A model generated the notes under the pieces. The model was not told where the DNA came from. It ran no database searches and saw nothing but the letters and a program-made list of their open reading frames with translations. DNA of 64,000 bases from Planctomycetota bacterium. Lineage in GTDB: Bacteria > Planctomycetota > Phycisphaerae > UBA1845 > PWPN01. Positions 19,195-28,607 of the stretch are shown piece by piece; position 1 is the stretch's first letter; the number at the start of each line of letters is the position of its first letter. The translations under genes were made by a program, and so were the position numbers. The stretch spans positions 1 to 64,000 of the forward strand of contig JAKLEZ010000025.1 in NCBI GenBank assembly GCA_022711465.1, written 5' to 3'.

Positions 19195-21194
19195 GAAGTC
19201 CTCTCTCTTTCCACATGATCCTGCAGGGGCAGCCGGGCGGTCACACAGAACCCGGAACCAGGCTCGCTCTCGATATGCAAGCTACCATTGAGCAGAGCCA
19301 CGCGCTCTCTCATGCCTATTATACCCAGAGACTGCTTACCTGCCAGAGCATCGGGGACAGCGCCCACCCCGTAGTCCTGGATGCGGACGGTCAGTTCGCC
19401 GCTCGCCTCCTCCAGAGACACCTCACACCACCGTGTCCCGGCATGTCGGGCCACGTTGGTCAAAGCCTCCTGGACCACCCGAAAGACCACCGTCGCCGCC
19501 GGGTCGTTCACCGAGAGATCGTCGGGGCTGGCCGAAACCTCGCAATGCACGCCGGTCCGCTCCTGGAAATCCGCCGCATAGGATCGCACCGCCGCCACCA
19601 GACCCTGGTGATCCAGAACCGGTGGCCGAAGACTCTTGGACAGATGCCGCACGCTGGCGGTGATCTGGCGCACATACTCTCGGGCCTCGGCCAAATGGGT
19701 CCTGATCCCGGATTGATCAGAGAATTCCCTATCTCCAAGCCACGCCAGGTTCATGTTCAGGGCGGTGAGCAGTCCGCCCAGTTCGTCGTGCAGTTCCCGG
19801 GAGATCCGGGCCCGCTCCCGCTCCAGGGTCTTGCCGGTATCCGCGGTTAGCTGGCGGATCTGCTCCAGGTGCCCCAACCGTTGAGCCTCGGCCGACTTGC
19901 GCGCGGTGGTGTCCCGGGTCACGTTGAGGATCCCGTTCCACCCGGGCACCTGCGTCTCTCCGAGCAGACGGCCCTGGCTCTCCACCCAGACATAGCGGCC
20001 GTCGCGGCGGCGGAGCCGGTACTCGACGGACACGGTCGCGATCTTGCCATCGATCAAGTCCCGGATCTCGGTCGCGATCCGCTCGACGTCGTCCGGGTGG
20101 ATGAAATCGAAACCACAGCTGCCCAGGACTTCTTCCGGCTCGTATCCCAGGAGGCCTCGGACGGCGGGGGACACGTAGCTCAAGGTGTTGTCCGCCGTGT
20201 GCACTGTGATGGTATCGGAGCAGTGATCCGCCAGGAGGCGATACCGCTGCTCGCTCCTGCGAAGCTCCTGCTCCATTTGCTTGCGGGCATACAGGTGGCC
20301 GAGCATCGAGGCGTACAGACAGAGGAGTCTGCAGTCCTCGTCGGTGATCGGTTGCCCATGGATCAGATTGTCGATCATCAGCAGTCCGATGTTGTTCTGT
20401 CCGTCCCAGATCGGCACCCAGGCGCTCGATCCCCGCCCGACCACCGCAAGGTGGTGATTGTGGAGATCCGCACCTTCCTTCCGGACCGCGGAGCTGGGCG
20501 CATGGGGCTTGAGGCTCTCGGCGATGGGGGGGTTAGTGCGGATGCGGCAACCGCGTTCGTCGCGCGGGCGACCCTGCTCGTCGGTGCCAAACGTGCCCTC
20601 CAGATACGACCCATCGGGGCCGGTCAGCCAGACGCTCATCCGATCGAAGCCGAGCCGGGACCGGCCCAGAACGACCGCCTGTCGCAGGAGATCCTCCAGC
20701 GTCTCGGCGCGGCTCAGTGAGTTGTTGACCTCGTAGAGGGTCATGAGGCGCTCTGTCAGGCGACGTTGCTGTTCGTCGGTTGCCCGGAGTCTCTCTTCGG
20801 TCTGTTTGCGTTCGGTGATGTCGCGGACGACCAGCAGGGCCTCGAGTGGCGACGATGCCATCATCCGGGCCTCGTACGCCCGCGTCCGCCCCGCGATTTC
20901 CATTTCGTATTCGATGATCTGCAATTGCCGGGTACTGAAGGCCTTCTCGGTCGTTTCCGTCAGGAGAGCGGCAAGCGGCGGCGGCAGTACACTGCCGAGC
21001 GGTTTGCCCAGGAACTCCTCCTCGGCAACCAGCGGCGGGAAGTCCATGGCCGGTTTGAAGTCCAGGGTCACCCCCTCCCGGGTGATCCGGAACAGCATGT
21101 CCGGAATGGCCTGCAGCAGGGCCTGGGTCCAGGCTCTCACCCCCTGAGGCATTCGAAAGCCGGCCGGCTTGTCAGAACCGAGTGACCGCATCAT
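19191..21194 (-). CDS. PAS-GAF-PAS sensor histidine kinase (HisKA_3)
   Basis: About 667 residues; starts at 21194 and 21215 are both possible. Order: an N-terminal PAS-like domain, a GAF domain (about 160-310, 'MSVWLTGPDGSYLEGTFG'), a PAS/PAC domain ('YRLLADHCSDTITVHTADN', ending 'RDTTARKSAE'), a dimerisation helix with the phospho-acceptor His ('RISRELHDELGGLLTALNMNL'), and a C-terminal ATPase domain ('EALTNVARHAGT', 'DYGVGA', 'GIIGMRERV'). No transmembrane segment is seen, so it senses a cytoplasmic signal. It is cotranscribed with the NarL regulator. Confidence 0.93.
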   Translation of the reverse strand: MMRSLGSDKPAGFRMPQGVRAWTQALLQAIPDMLFRITREGVTLDFKPAMDFPPLVAEEEFLGKPLGSVLPPPLAALLTETTEKAFSTRQLQIIEYEMEIAGRTRAYEARMMASSPLEALLVVRDITERKQTEERLRATDEQQRRLTERLMTLYEVNNSLSRAETLEDLLRQAVVLGRSRLGFDRMSVWLTGPDGSYLEGTFGTDEQGRPRDERGCRIRTNPPIAESLKPHAPSSAVRKEGADLHNHHLAVVGRGSSAWVPIWDGQNNIGLLMIDNLIHGQPITDEDCRLLCLYASMLGHLYARKQMEQELRRSEQRYRLLADHCSDTITVHTADNTLSYVSPAVRGLLGYEPEEVLGSCGFDFIHPDDVERIATEIRDLIDGKIATVSVEYRLRRRDGRYVWVESQGRLLGETQVPGWNGILNVTRDTTARKSAEAQRLGHLEQIRQLTADTGKTLERERARISRELHDELGGLLTALNMNLAWLGDREFSDQSGIRTHLAEAREYVRQITASVRHLSKSLRPPVLDHQGLVAAVRSYAADFQERTGVHCEVSASPDDLSVNDPAATVVFRVVQEALTNVARHAGTRWCEVSLEEASGELTVRIQDYGVGAVPDALAGKQSLGIIGMRERVALLNGSLHIESEPGSGFCVTARLPLQDHVERERTS

Positions 21195-21365
21195 GACCAC
21201 CCCACGCAGGAGCACCCTGACGGCTCATATGATACCCCTCCGGCCGGCCTGTTGCGATGGCGACGCCGTGCGTCGCATGGGGTCTGGTTCGCACGGGCTG
21301 TGACCGCGGATAGGGAGAACGGGGGATCTGGTCCGGCCGGGATCGCCGTGGGGACATGGCCGGGG

Positions 21366-23531
21366 TCAGCCTGCAGCGTCGGGCGACCTGGCTCCGATCT
21401 GGAGCTCGTTCCTCAGGGTTTCGACGTCGGTGGCCGGCCGGCGGCAGGTGTGGTTGCGGCAGACGTAGACCGCCCCGCGTCCCTGGATCCGCGTTTTGCC
21501 CTGCAACAGGGGAATCCGGTTTTGCCATGCGGCCGCGTCCGGATCCTCAGGGTCCAATAACGCGACGATCCGCCAGGGATCGTAGACCTCGTGAACCGCG
21601 TGGATCAGCGACCGGGTTTCCATCTGATCCGGGCTCCCGACGATGGCGACCTCGGAGGGGGCGGAGCCGGCGGCGGCCACGCCGGCCAGGAACCGCGTGA
21701 AGCTCAGCGGGGACTCGGCCACGGCGCCCGCGAAGGCCCGGATGGTGCGATCCGCCCTGACCCGCAAGTCCCGGCGGTCCAGCAGAGCCGCGAGCCTCAA
21801 GAGATTCATCAGGGCCACCGAGTTGCCTGAAGGGATCGCATGGTCCCGGCTGTCCTTGGAGCGCACGATCAGCCTCTCGGCATCATCGGCGGTGTAGAAG
21901 AAGGCCCCGTCGGTGTCATCCCAGAAATGGTCGATCATCAGGTCGACCAGGCGAACCGTCTCCTCCAGCCAGCGCTTCTCGAAGGTGCTCTCGTACAGCT
22001 CGAGCAGCCCCTCGATGAAGAAGGCGTAATCGTCCAGATACCCGCCGGTGTGAGTGGTGCCCTTGCGACAGGTTCTCATCAGCCGCCCGTTCTCGCCCAT
22101 CGAAGTCAGGATGAAGTCGGCTGCTTGAGCCGCCGCCGCGGTGTAACGGCGCTCCCCGAGAATCCGGCCACCCCGGGCCAGGGATGCGATCATGAGGCCG
22201 TTCCAGCTGGTCAGGATCTTGTCGTCGAGCGCGGGCGGCACCCGGCGACCGCGAGCGGCGAGCAGTCGGGCCCGTGCGTCCGCGAGGATGTTCTTGAGCG
22301 TCTCCACCTCGAGGCCGTGCAACCTGGCGACCGTCTCCTCGCTGTGCTGGACGTTGAGAATACTGCGTCCCTCCCAGTTGCCCTGGTCGGTTACATCATA
22401 GAAGTCGCAAAACAGCTCGCCGGCCTGGTTTCCGAGGACGGCCATCACCTCCGGCTTGGTCCAGACATAGTACCGGCCCTCGTCACCCTCACTGTCCGCA
22501 TCGCGGCTGGAGTAGAAGCCGCCTTCCGGTGATCGCAGATCGGTCAGCACGTAGTCCAGGAGGTCCGCGGCCAACTGGGCGTACCACGCCTTCCTCGTCA
22601 CCTGAAATGCCTCGAGGTAGATTCCGCTGACCAGGGCTTGGTCGTAGAGCATCTTCTCGAAATGGGGTACCAGCCAGTAGGGATCGGTACTGTAGCGGGC
22701 GATCCCGCCGCCGAGGTGGTCGTAAATGCCGCCGTGGCCCATGTGGTGCAGCGTCAGCTCAACGAGGTCGAGCCATTCGCGGCGAGGCCGGCCGGATTCG
22801 AGGGCCCGGTGGTATTCGCGGAGCATGATCCCCATGGCCATCGACGGCGGGAACTTGTTGGCTTCGCTGGCGATACCCCCCGTGACCGGATCGAACACCC
22901 GGGCGAGCTGATCGGCGGTCTGGGTCAGGATGTCCGAAGGCAGCTCGCCTCCTCCGGCGGACAAAGCGCTGAACCGTGCCACCGCATCGGCCAGGGCATC
23001 GGCGGAGGACCGCACTCTCGGCCGATCTTCTTTCCAGAATCTTGCTACGGTTTGGAGAACCTGAACGAAACCCGGCCGTCCATACCGGTTGTCCGGAGGA
23101 AAGTACGTGCCGGCGAAGAAGGGCTTCTTGTCCGGCGTGAGGAACACGCTCATCGGCCAGCCGCCCTGCCCGCGGTTGTAGAGCACGGTGGCGTTCATGT
23201 AGATGTCATCGAGATCCGGCCGCTCCTCTCGATCGACCTTGACGGCCACGAAGTGACGGTTCAGGATCTCAGCGATCTTCTCGTCCTCGAAGCTCTCCCG
23301 CTCCATGACATGGCACCAGTGGCAGGCGGCATAGCCGATGCTCAGGAAGATGGGCTTGTCTTCGCGGATCGCCTTCTCGAAGGCCTCCGATCCCCACGGA
23401 TACCAGTCCACCGGATTGTGGGCGTGCTGTAGCAGATAGGGACTCGTGGCCCCAATGAGCCGGTTGGTGTGGCTTGGCGGGTGAGCCGACTCCAAGGGCG
23501 AGCCAGCCATCGGTTCTGCGGGCGTATCCAT
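21366..23531 (-). CDS. DUF255 thioredoxin-domain protein (SSP411/YyaL family)
   Basis: 721 residues from the ATG at 23531; the open frame extends further up but the family begins near 'NRLIGATSPYLLQHAHNPVDWYPWG'. The N-terminal thioredoxin-like domain carries the hallmark 'ACHWCHVM', with the CxxC pair, and 'NRGQGGWPMSVFLTP'. The long C-terminal part is an (alpha/alpha) toroid like N-acylglucosamine epimerases. The biochemical role of the family is not settled; a redox or sugar-related function is proposed. It stands alone, 171 bp upstream of the kinase gene on the same strand. Confidence 0.93.
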   Translation of the reverse strand: MDTPAEPMAGSPLESAHPPSHTNRLIGATSPYLLQHAHNPVDWYPWGSEAFEKAIREDKPIFLSIGYAACHWCHVMERESFEDEKIAEILNRHFVAVKVDREERPDLDDIYMNATVLYNRGQGGWPMSVFLTPDKKPFFAGTYFPPDNRYGRPGFVQVLQTVARFWKEDRPRVRSSADALADAVARFSALSAGGGELPSDILTQTADQLARVFDPVTGGIASEANKFPPSMAMGIMLREYHRALESGRPRREWLDLVELTLHHMGHGGIYDHLGGGIARYSTDPYWLVPHFEKMLYDQALVSGIYLEAFQVTRKAWYAQLAADLLDYVLTDLRSPEGGFYSSRDADSEGDEGRYYVWTKPEVMAVLGNQAGELFCDFYDVTDQGNWEGRSILNVQHSEETVARLHGLEVETLKNILADARARLLAARGRRVPPALDDKILTSWNGLMIASLARGGRILGERRYTAAAAQAADFILTSMGENGRLMRTCRKGTTHTGGYLDDYAFFIEGLLELYESTFEKRWLEETVRLVDLMIDHFWDDTDGAFFYTADDAERLIVRSKDSRDHAIPSGNSVALMNLLRLAALLDRRDLRVRADRTIRAFAGAVAESPLSFTRFLAGVAAAGSAPSEVAIVGSPDQMETRSLIHAVHEVYDPWRIVALLDPEDPDAAAWQNRIPLLQGKTRIQGRGAVYVCRNHTCRRPATDVETLRNELQIGARSPDAAG

Positions 23532-24174
23532 CGAACGTGCGTCCTTCAGACCGGGCGACTCTCCGTCACTCGGCGCGCTCCTTGCCCCGGGTTCACTGGC
23601 CGGTAGTGACCTTTCAGCCACCCGCGAGTCCGGCAGGTCCCAGACAGGTCTCGCTAAGTGTAGGTATCTTCGCGATCTCCGGCGAGCCCCGGCCTTCATC
23701 TCAGGATGTCCGGCCTTGCCCGCTCGTCCTTGGATCCGGACCGTTCTCGATCTTGCTCGGACCATGCCGCCCCGGCCGGACCTGGTCGCTCCTGGGAACG
23801 GGATCAGTCTGATCGCCGTCGCACCGGGCTGGAAAGCGGCTCGCGGCCGCCCGGCCGTTGATGAAGATGAGAGGTTCTACAGCCGATAACCTCAGTTGAA
23901 ACACCATTGCGGTCGCCGGTGCGATGGCTTGTTGTCGTGGCGGATACCGGCTTGGAGAAGGGCAGAAGGGTCTCGATCGGACAAGTGCGACTGTGCGACG
24001 TTCCACTTTCGACCGGTCGGTGTTTTCAGGAGCCCAGCCATGGCGAAATCGGAGCGCCGGCGGAGGCAACGTATGGCTGCGGATGAAGGGGGCGGGAGGC
24101 AGGCTCGCGGCCTCAACCGCACGGGTCGTTGATGGGAGCCGTGTCTGCCCGCGCTCTTCTTGAGAAACAAGGGT
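23532..24174. other. 643-bp intergenic region
   Basis: The region lies between two divergent genes. Open frames on both strands (up to 236 codons) are GC-driven: they lack signal peptides, recognisable domains and convincing ribosome sites. I see no clear promoter, repeat, RNA gene or terminator. It must contain the promoters of both flanking genes. Confidence 0.5.
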
Positions 24175-25962
24175 ATGACCGCCACCACCTCCACTTCTCT
24201 GGACGTTCTCAGCGGCGAGGTGCGCGTACCTGTGCCGGTTCTTCCAGCAGCTGGAATCCGGGGGTGGCATCTGCTCGTTGGTGTCGCGATCGGCATGGTC
24301 GCCGGCATGATGCGATTCTGGAACCTGGGGGCCGCTTTCGAGAGTTCGGACCAGTGTGCCATGGCCCGAATGATCCATCACAGTTTCGGACTGCGATGGA
24401 TGTTGGCCCACGACTACGGTCCCACGCTGCCGGTTGTGGAGCGTGTCTTCTCCACGGCATTCAACTGCTTGGGTATTCCTTCAAGTGAGGCGGCTTGCCG
24501 ATTCCCTGTAGCCCTGTTGAGCCTGGCCCAGGTCCTGGTCAGCTATCCGCTGCTCAGGCGGCTGGGGGCCGGGCGCGGGGAGGCTTCCTTCACGACGTTG
24601 TGTGTGGCCCTGTTGCCCACGCTGGTCTCGGACGGCCACTACGCATGGGGCTATCTGACCACCTGGTTGTTCACTGGTACGGTTGCGCTGTGGGCGACCA
24701 TCGCCTGGCTGGATGACCATCACCCCCCTCAGCTCGCGGTGGCCGGGATCGGGCTCTTTCTGCACTGTCTGAGCAACGTCTTCGCGGTGGGATTGCCTCT
24801 CGTGTTGCTGGTCATCTGGGTTGCTGCGATCGTCGATCGCACGACCGGGCCACGGCGGGGCAACGAGTCTGTGTCGGGACGACTGCGGAACAGCGGATGC
24901 CTTGGGGCCTTCATGCCGGGCTTCGCATTGCCGTGCCTGGCTGCCCTGGCGGTGATTTTCCTGAGCTGGCATTGGACCGGCGGCGGGCAGCTAGGGCGTC
25001 TGATCCACAAGCAGAACCACGGCGCGTTGTTCGGGCAGCTCCGCCAGGTGCTGGATCTTCCCACCCTGTGGCGTGCGCAATTCGGCTACGTGTTCGGCGT
25101 GATCGCGGCCGCCGGGCTGATTTGGGGATGTATTCAACTGAGGCGTCCCGGTTCGAGGAGAATGGGGCTTTTGTCGATCTGGGCTCTCGCGGCCGCCTTC
25201 CCGCTGGTCATCCTGACGGACTGGCGTGCATTGGGCTATCTCGCGAGTTACCTGGGGTCCTACTTCATCGAGGTCATCTACTGTGCGGGCATGTTGGGAG
25301 GTGTGCTGCTCTGGCGTGTGCTCAGGCACCTGGGTGCCGGCCTCGCCCCTCGGGTAGCGGCTCCGCTGGTGGCAGGTCTGGTGGTGGCCTGGCTCGGGGT
25401 GGGTACCGCCGACGAATGTCTGTTGGGTGGGAAGCTCACTCGCCTGACGGGGGTCAAGACGGGCTGGGGAAACGTGCGGCCGGACACGGGAATCAAGGCT
25501 ACCGGGGCGTATGTTCGCAAACACGTTCCCTCGGACTGCGTCATCATGAGCCTGCACGACAACGGCGGCATGGAAGCCCCGGTGGCGGAGTACTACCTGG
25601 GCCGGGGGGTACTGGCGAGCTATGATCTGCGATCGAGCATGTTCGAGCCGCTGATCGCGGCGCTGGGCCCGCGAGTCGATGTGCTCATCGTGGAGCCTCG
25701 ACATCTGGCGGCCGCCGGTCGGCTGAGCGGCTTCGATCTCGTCTGCACTCTGAATCGAGAAGGGCAACCGGTTCGATACATTTACGCTCGTCCTCGCTGG
25801 TCGCTGCCCCGGGTGGACGAGGATGTCGCCACCCTTAACGGGGAATACGACCGGCTGCATGTCCCTCGCCGTGTCCCCATCGCCCTGTCGGCACCGCCGG
25901 ATTTCGATCGACTGCTCGGCGAATACCAAAAGATCGGTCGCGGGCTGAAATCCGCAGGGTGA
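24175..25962 (+). CDS. Polytopic membrane glycosyltransferase-like protein
   Basis: 595 residues from the ATG at 24175; a TTG 15 bp upstream is an alternative. A hydrophobic segment ('HLLVGVAIGMVAGMMRFWNLG') is followed by a short periplasmic loop with Glu and Asp in 'FESSDQCAMARMI', which matches the position of the conserved acidic loop in GT39/ArnT-like transferases. There are then about ten further membrane segments and a soluble C-terminal domain of roughly 150 residues. Such proteins move sugars from polyprenyl carriers. The donor and acceptor are unknown, and assignment to a GT-C family is by topology. Confidence 0.7.
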   Translation: MTATTSTSLDVLSGEVRVPVPVLPAAGIRGWHLLVGVAIGMVAGMMRFWNLGAAFESSDQCAMARMIHHSFGLRWMLAHDYGPTLPVVERVFSTAFNCLGIPSSEAACRFPVALLSLAQVLVSYPLLRRLGAGRGEASFTTLCVALLPTLVSDGHYAWGYLTTWLFTGTVALWATIAWLDDHHPPQLAVAGIGLFLHCLSNVFAVGLPLVLLVIWVAAIVDRTTGPRRGNESVSGRLRNSGCLGAFMPGFALPCLAALAVIFLSWHWTGGGQLGRLIHKQNHGALFGQLRQVLDLPTLWRAQFGYVFGVIAAAGLIWGCIQLRRPGSRRMGLLSIWALAAAFPLVILTDWRALGYLASYLGSYFIEVIYCAGMLGGVLLWRVLRHLGAGLAPRVAAPLVAGLVVAWLGVGTADECLLGGKLTRLTGVKTGWGNVRPDTGIKATGAYVRKHVPSDCVIMSLHDNGGMEAPVAEYYLGRGVLASYDLRSSMFEPLIAALGPRVDVLIVEPRHLAAAGRLSGFDLVCTLNREGQPVRYIYARPRWSLPRVDEDVATLNGEYDRLHVPRRVPIALSAPPDFDRLLGEYQKIGRGLKSAG

Positions 25963-25999
25963 GCCCCTGTCGTGAAGCCGGCCTGCGAGGGCGAGTGCT

Positions 26000-26028
26000 T
26001 TGACCCTCTTGCGGCGGAATGATAGAGT
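26000..26028 (+). promoter_or_regulatory. Sigma-70-type promoter for lon
   Basis: TTGACC (26000-26005), a 17-base spacer, then TAGAGT (26023-26028). It matches 5/6 and 4/6 of consensus and lies about 48 bp before the lon start. No CIRCE or HAIR-like heat-shock operator is visible next to it. Confidence 0.6.
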
Positions 26029-26075
26029 AGGATCGCGAGCCGAAGTGGACACGTTGAACCTGCTCGGGCCAAGAC

Positions 26076-28574
26076 ATGGGCGAGAACGACAACGAGAAGC
26101 CGAAGCGTCGGGAGCCGGTCTTGTCCACTCCGCCTGCCGAGGAGAGAGACAGGGCATCGGTATCGCTCTCCGCGACGCCGAAGACCGCTCCGGCCGGGCG
26201 ACATGAGGAGGACAAGCCCTCAGACGCCGCCGCCACCGCTGATCAGAAGGAGCGGATCCCGGGTGTTCTGCCCATTCTTCCCATCCGCGATTCGGTTGCT
26301 TACCCCGGCACGATCATGCCGTTGAGTATCGGCCGCGACAAATCCAAGCGTCTGATTGAGCAGGCGAGTGCGGGCGACAAAATGATCGGGGTCATTGCCC
26401 AGCGCCGCAAGGAGACCGAGGATCCGGGCATTGACGATCTTTACCGTGTCGGGACGGCCTGCGCGATTCTCAAAGTGCTCAGTCTTCCCGACGGTACGCT
26501 GAGCATCATTGTTCACGGGCTGACCCGGTTCGGTCTGGTGGAGCTGGTGCAGACCGAGCCTTTCCTGCTCGCCCAGGTCCAGACCCACGACGACCCGGCG
26601 GGCAAGACGCCGGAGTTGGATGCCCTGGTTCACACCGCCCGCCAGGCCGCCTACCGCATCTTTGAACTGTCGCCCAACGTGCCCGACGAGGCCCGCATCA
26701 TCCTCGACAACATCGACTCGCCCGGTGGTGTGGCCGATTTTCTGGCCGCCAATCTCTCTGTCGGGCTGATCAATCGGCAGGAGTTGCTTGAGACTTTTGA
26801 TGTGGGTGATCGGCTTCGCAAGATCAACACCGCCCTGGCCGAGCAGGTCCAGCTCCTCGAGCTGTCCAACAAGATCCAGACCCAGGTCCGCCAACAGATC
26901 GACAAGTCGCAGCGTGAGTACTACCTGCAGGAGCAGCTCAAGGCGATTCAGAAGGAGCTGGGCGAGGGCGACGGCCGGTCCGCGGAGCTGGATCGGCTCC
27001 GCGAACGGATCAAGGCCGCCAAGATGCCGGACGCCGCCCGCGAGGAGGCGGAGCGGGAACTCAACCGCATGGTCCGCATTCCCCAGGCGTCGCCGGAGTA
27101 CTCCGTCGCCCTCGATTACGTGACCTGGCTGTGCGATCTGCCCTGGGCGCTGAGCACGGAGGACCGGCTCGACCTGCGTCGGGCGGCCAGGATCCTGGAT
27201 GCCGACCACTACGGTTTGGAGAAGGTCAAGCAGCGCATCCTCGAGTTTCTCGCGGTGCGCAAGCTCAAGCCCGAGGGCCGCGGGCCCATCCTCTGCTTTC
27301 TGGGGCCGCCAGGTGTCGGTAAGACCTCGCTCGGCCAGTCGATCGCTCGGGCCCTCGGCCGCAAGTTCGTGCGCATGTCACTCGGCGGAATGCACGACGA
27401 GGCCCAGCTTCGCGGTCACCGTCGCACCTACATCGGGGCCATGCCCGGTCGAATTCTGCAGGAGATCCGCAAGCTCGGCTCCAACAACCCGGTCTTCATG
27501 CTCGACGAGGTGGACAAGATCGGCCAGGATTTCCGCGGTGACCCGGCCAGCGCCCTGCTTGAGATTCTCGACCCGGCCCAGAACCACAGTTTCACCGACA
27601 ACTACATCGATGTGCCGTTTGATCTCTCCAAGGTCATGTTCATTGCCACGGCCAACTACAACGACCCGATCCCCGCGCCGCTCCGCGATCGCATGGAGAC
27701 GCTCGAGCTCTCCGGCTACACCATCCGGGAGAAGCTGTGCATCGCTCGCAAGTACCTGGTCCCGCGGCAGCGACAGGAGAACGGGCTCAACGCCAGGTTG
27801 ATCGGCTTTGACAATGGCTCGCTCGATCTGCTGGCAACCCAGTACACCCGCGAGGCCGGCGTTCGCAACCTGGAACGTCAAATTGCGGCCATCTGCCGAG
27901 CGGTGGCCGCACGCGTGGCCCGCGGTCGTCGCCAGCCGGTCCGGCTCACCACGGAGACGGTCGAGCGGTTCCTCGGGGCGCCTCGCTTCGAAAGCGAGGC
28001 CACCCGGCAGTCGCAGGTGCCCGGCATCGCCATCGGCCTGGCTTATACTCCAACAGGAGGTGAAATACTCTTTATAGAAGCCATGGATATGCCCGGACAA
28101 GGCAAGCTGACCCTGACCGGCCAGCTGGGCGAGGTCATGAAGGAATCCGCCCAGGCGGCCTACAGCATCCTGCGCAGCTCCGCCGCCAGGCTGAGGATCG
28201 AACCCGACCGGCTTGCCAAGTGCGACGTGCACGTCCATGTGCCCGCCGGGGCAATTCCCAAGGACGGCCCGTCGGCCGGTGTGGCCATGCTCAGCGCCAT
28301 GGTTTCGCTCTTCACCGGCCGACCCTGCCGCTCGGACGTGGCCCTGACTGGAGAGATCACCCTGACCGGTCGGGTCCTGCCGATCGGGGGCCTCAAAGAA
28401 AAGGTCATCGCCGCCCACCGGGCCGGAATCCGCCAAGTCGTTCTGCCGGCCGGCAATCGCAAGGACCTGGCCGACATCCCTGCCGACGTCCGCCGCAAGG
28501 TGAAGCTCGCGTTCGCCGATCGGGTGGAAGGGGTTCTCAAGGTTGTCTTGATGCCCGGCAAGGGCGAGTCGTGA
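26076..28574 (+). CDS. lon: ATP-dependent protease Lon
   Basis: 832 residues in the usual Lon order. A charged N-terminal extension of about 60 residues is followed by the substrate-binding LON domain ('LPILPIRDSVAYPGTIMPL'), a coiled coil ('QREYYLQEQLKAIQKELGEG'), the AAA+ domain with Walker A at about 410-417 and Walker B 'PVFMLDEVDKI', and the peptidase domain with catalytic Ser733 ('PKDGPSAGVAM') and Lys774 ('GGLKEK'). The Ser-Lys spacing of 41 is within the family range. It degrades misfolded and regulatory proteins in the cytoplasm. The 60-residue Lys/Glu/Ala-rich N-terminal extension is a little longer than in E. coli. Confidence 0.98.
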   Translation: MGENDNEKPKRREPVLSTPPAEERDRASVSLSATPKTAPAGRHEEDKPSDAAATADQKERIPGVLPILPIRDSVAYPGTIMPLSIGRDKSKRLIEQASAGDKMIGVIAQRRKETEDPGIDDLYRVGTACAILKVLSLPDGTLSIIVHGLTRFGLVELVQTEPFLLAQVQTHDDPAGKTPELDALVHTARQAAYRIFELSPNVPDEARIILDNIDSPGGVADFLAANLSVGLINRQELLETFDVGDRLRKINTALAEQVQLLELSNKIQTQVRQQIDKSQREYYLQEQLKAIQKELGEGDGRSAELDRLRERIKAAKMPDAAREEAERELNRMVRIPQASPEYSVALDYVTWLCDLPWALSTEDRLDLRRAARILDADHYGLEKVKQRILEFLAVRKLKPEGRGPILCFLGPPGVGKTSLGQSIARALGRKFVRMSLGGMHDEAQLRGHRRTYIGAMPGRILQEIRKLGSNNPVFMLDEVDKIGQDFRGDPASALLEILDPAQNHSFTDNYIDVPFDLSKVMFIATANYNDPIPAPLRDRMETLELSGYTIREKLCIARKYLVPRQRQENGLNARLIGFDNGSLDLLATQYTREAGVRNLERQIAAICRAVAARVARGRRQPVRLTTETVERFLGAPRFESEATRQSQVPGIAIGLAYTPTGGEILFIEAMDMPGQGKLTLTGQLGEVMKESAQAAYSILRSSAARLRIEPDRLAKCDVHVHVPAGAIPKDGPSAGVAMLSAMVSLFTGRPCRSDVALTGEITLTGRVLPIGGLKEKVIAAHRAGIRQVVLPAGNRKDLADIPADVRRKVKLAFADRVEGVLKVVLMPGKGES

Positions 28575-28607
28575 TCCCGTTCATCTTCTTCCAAGGAGGC
28601 GCAAATC

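Noticed and set aside
23701..24411. A 236-codon minus-strand frame between the DUF255 and membrane protein genes
   Set aside because: It overlaps the membrane protein gene antisense and has no start site, domain or plausible composition.
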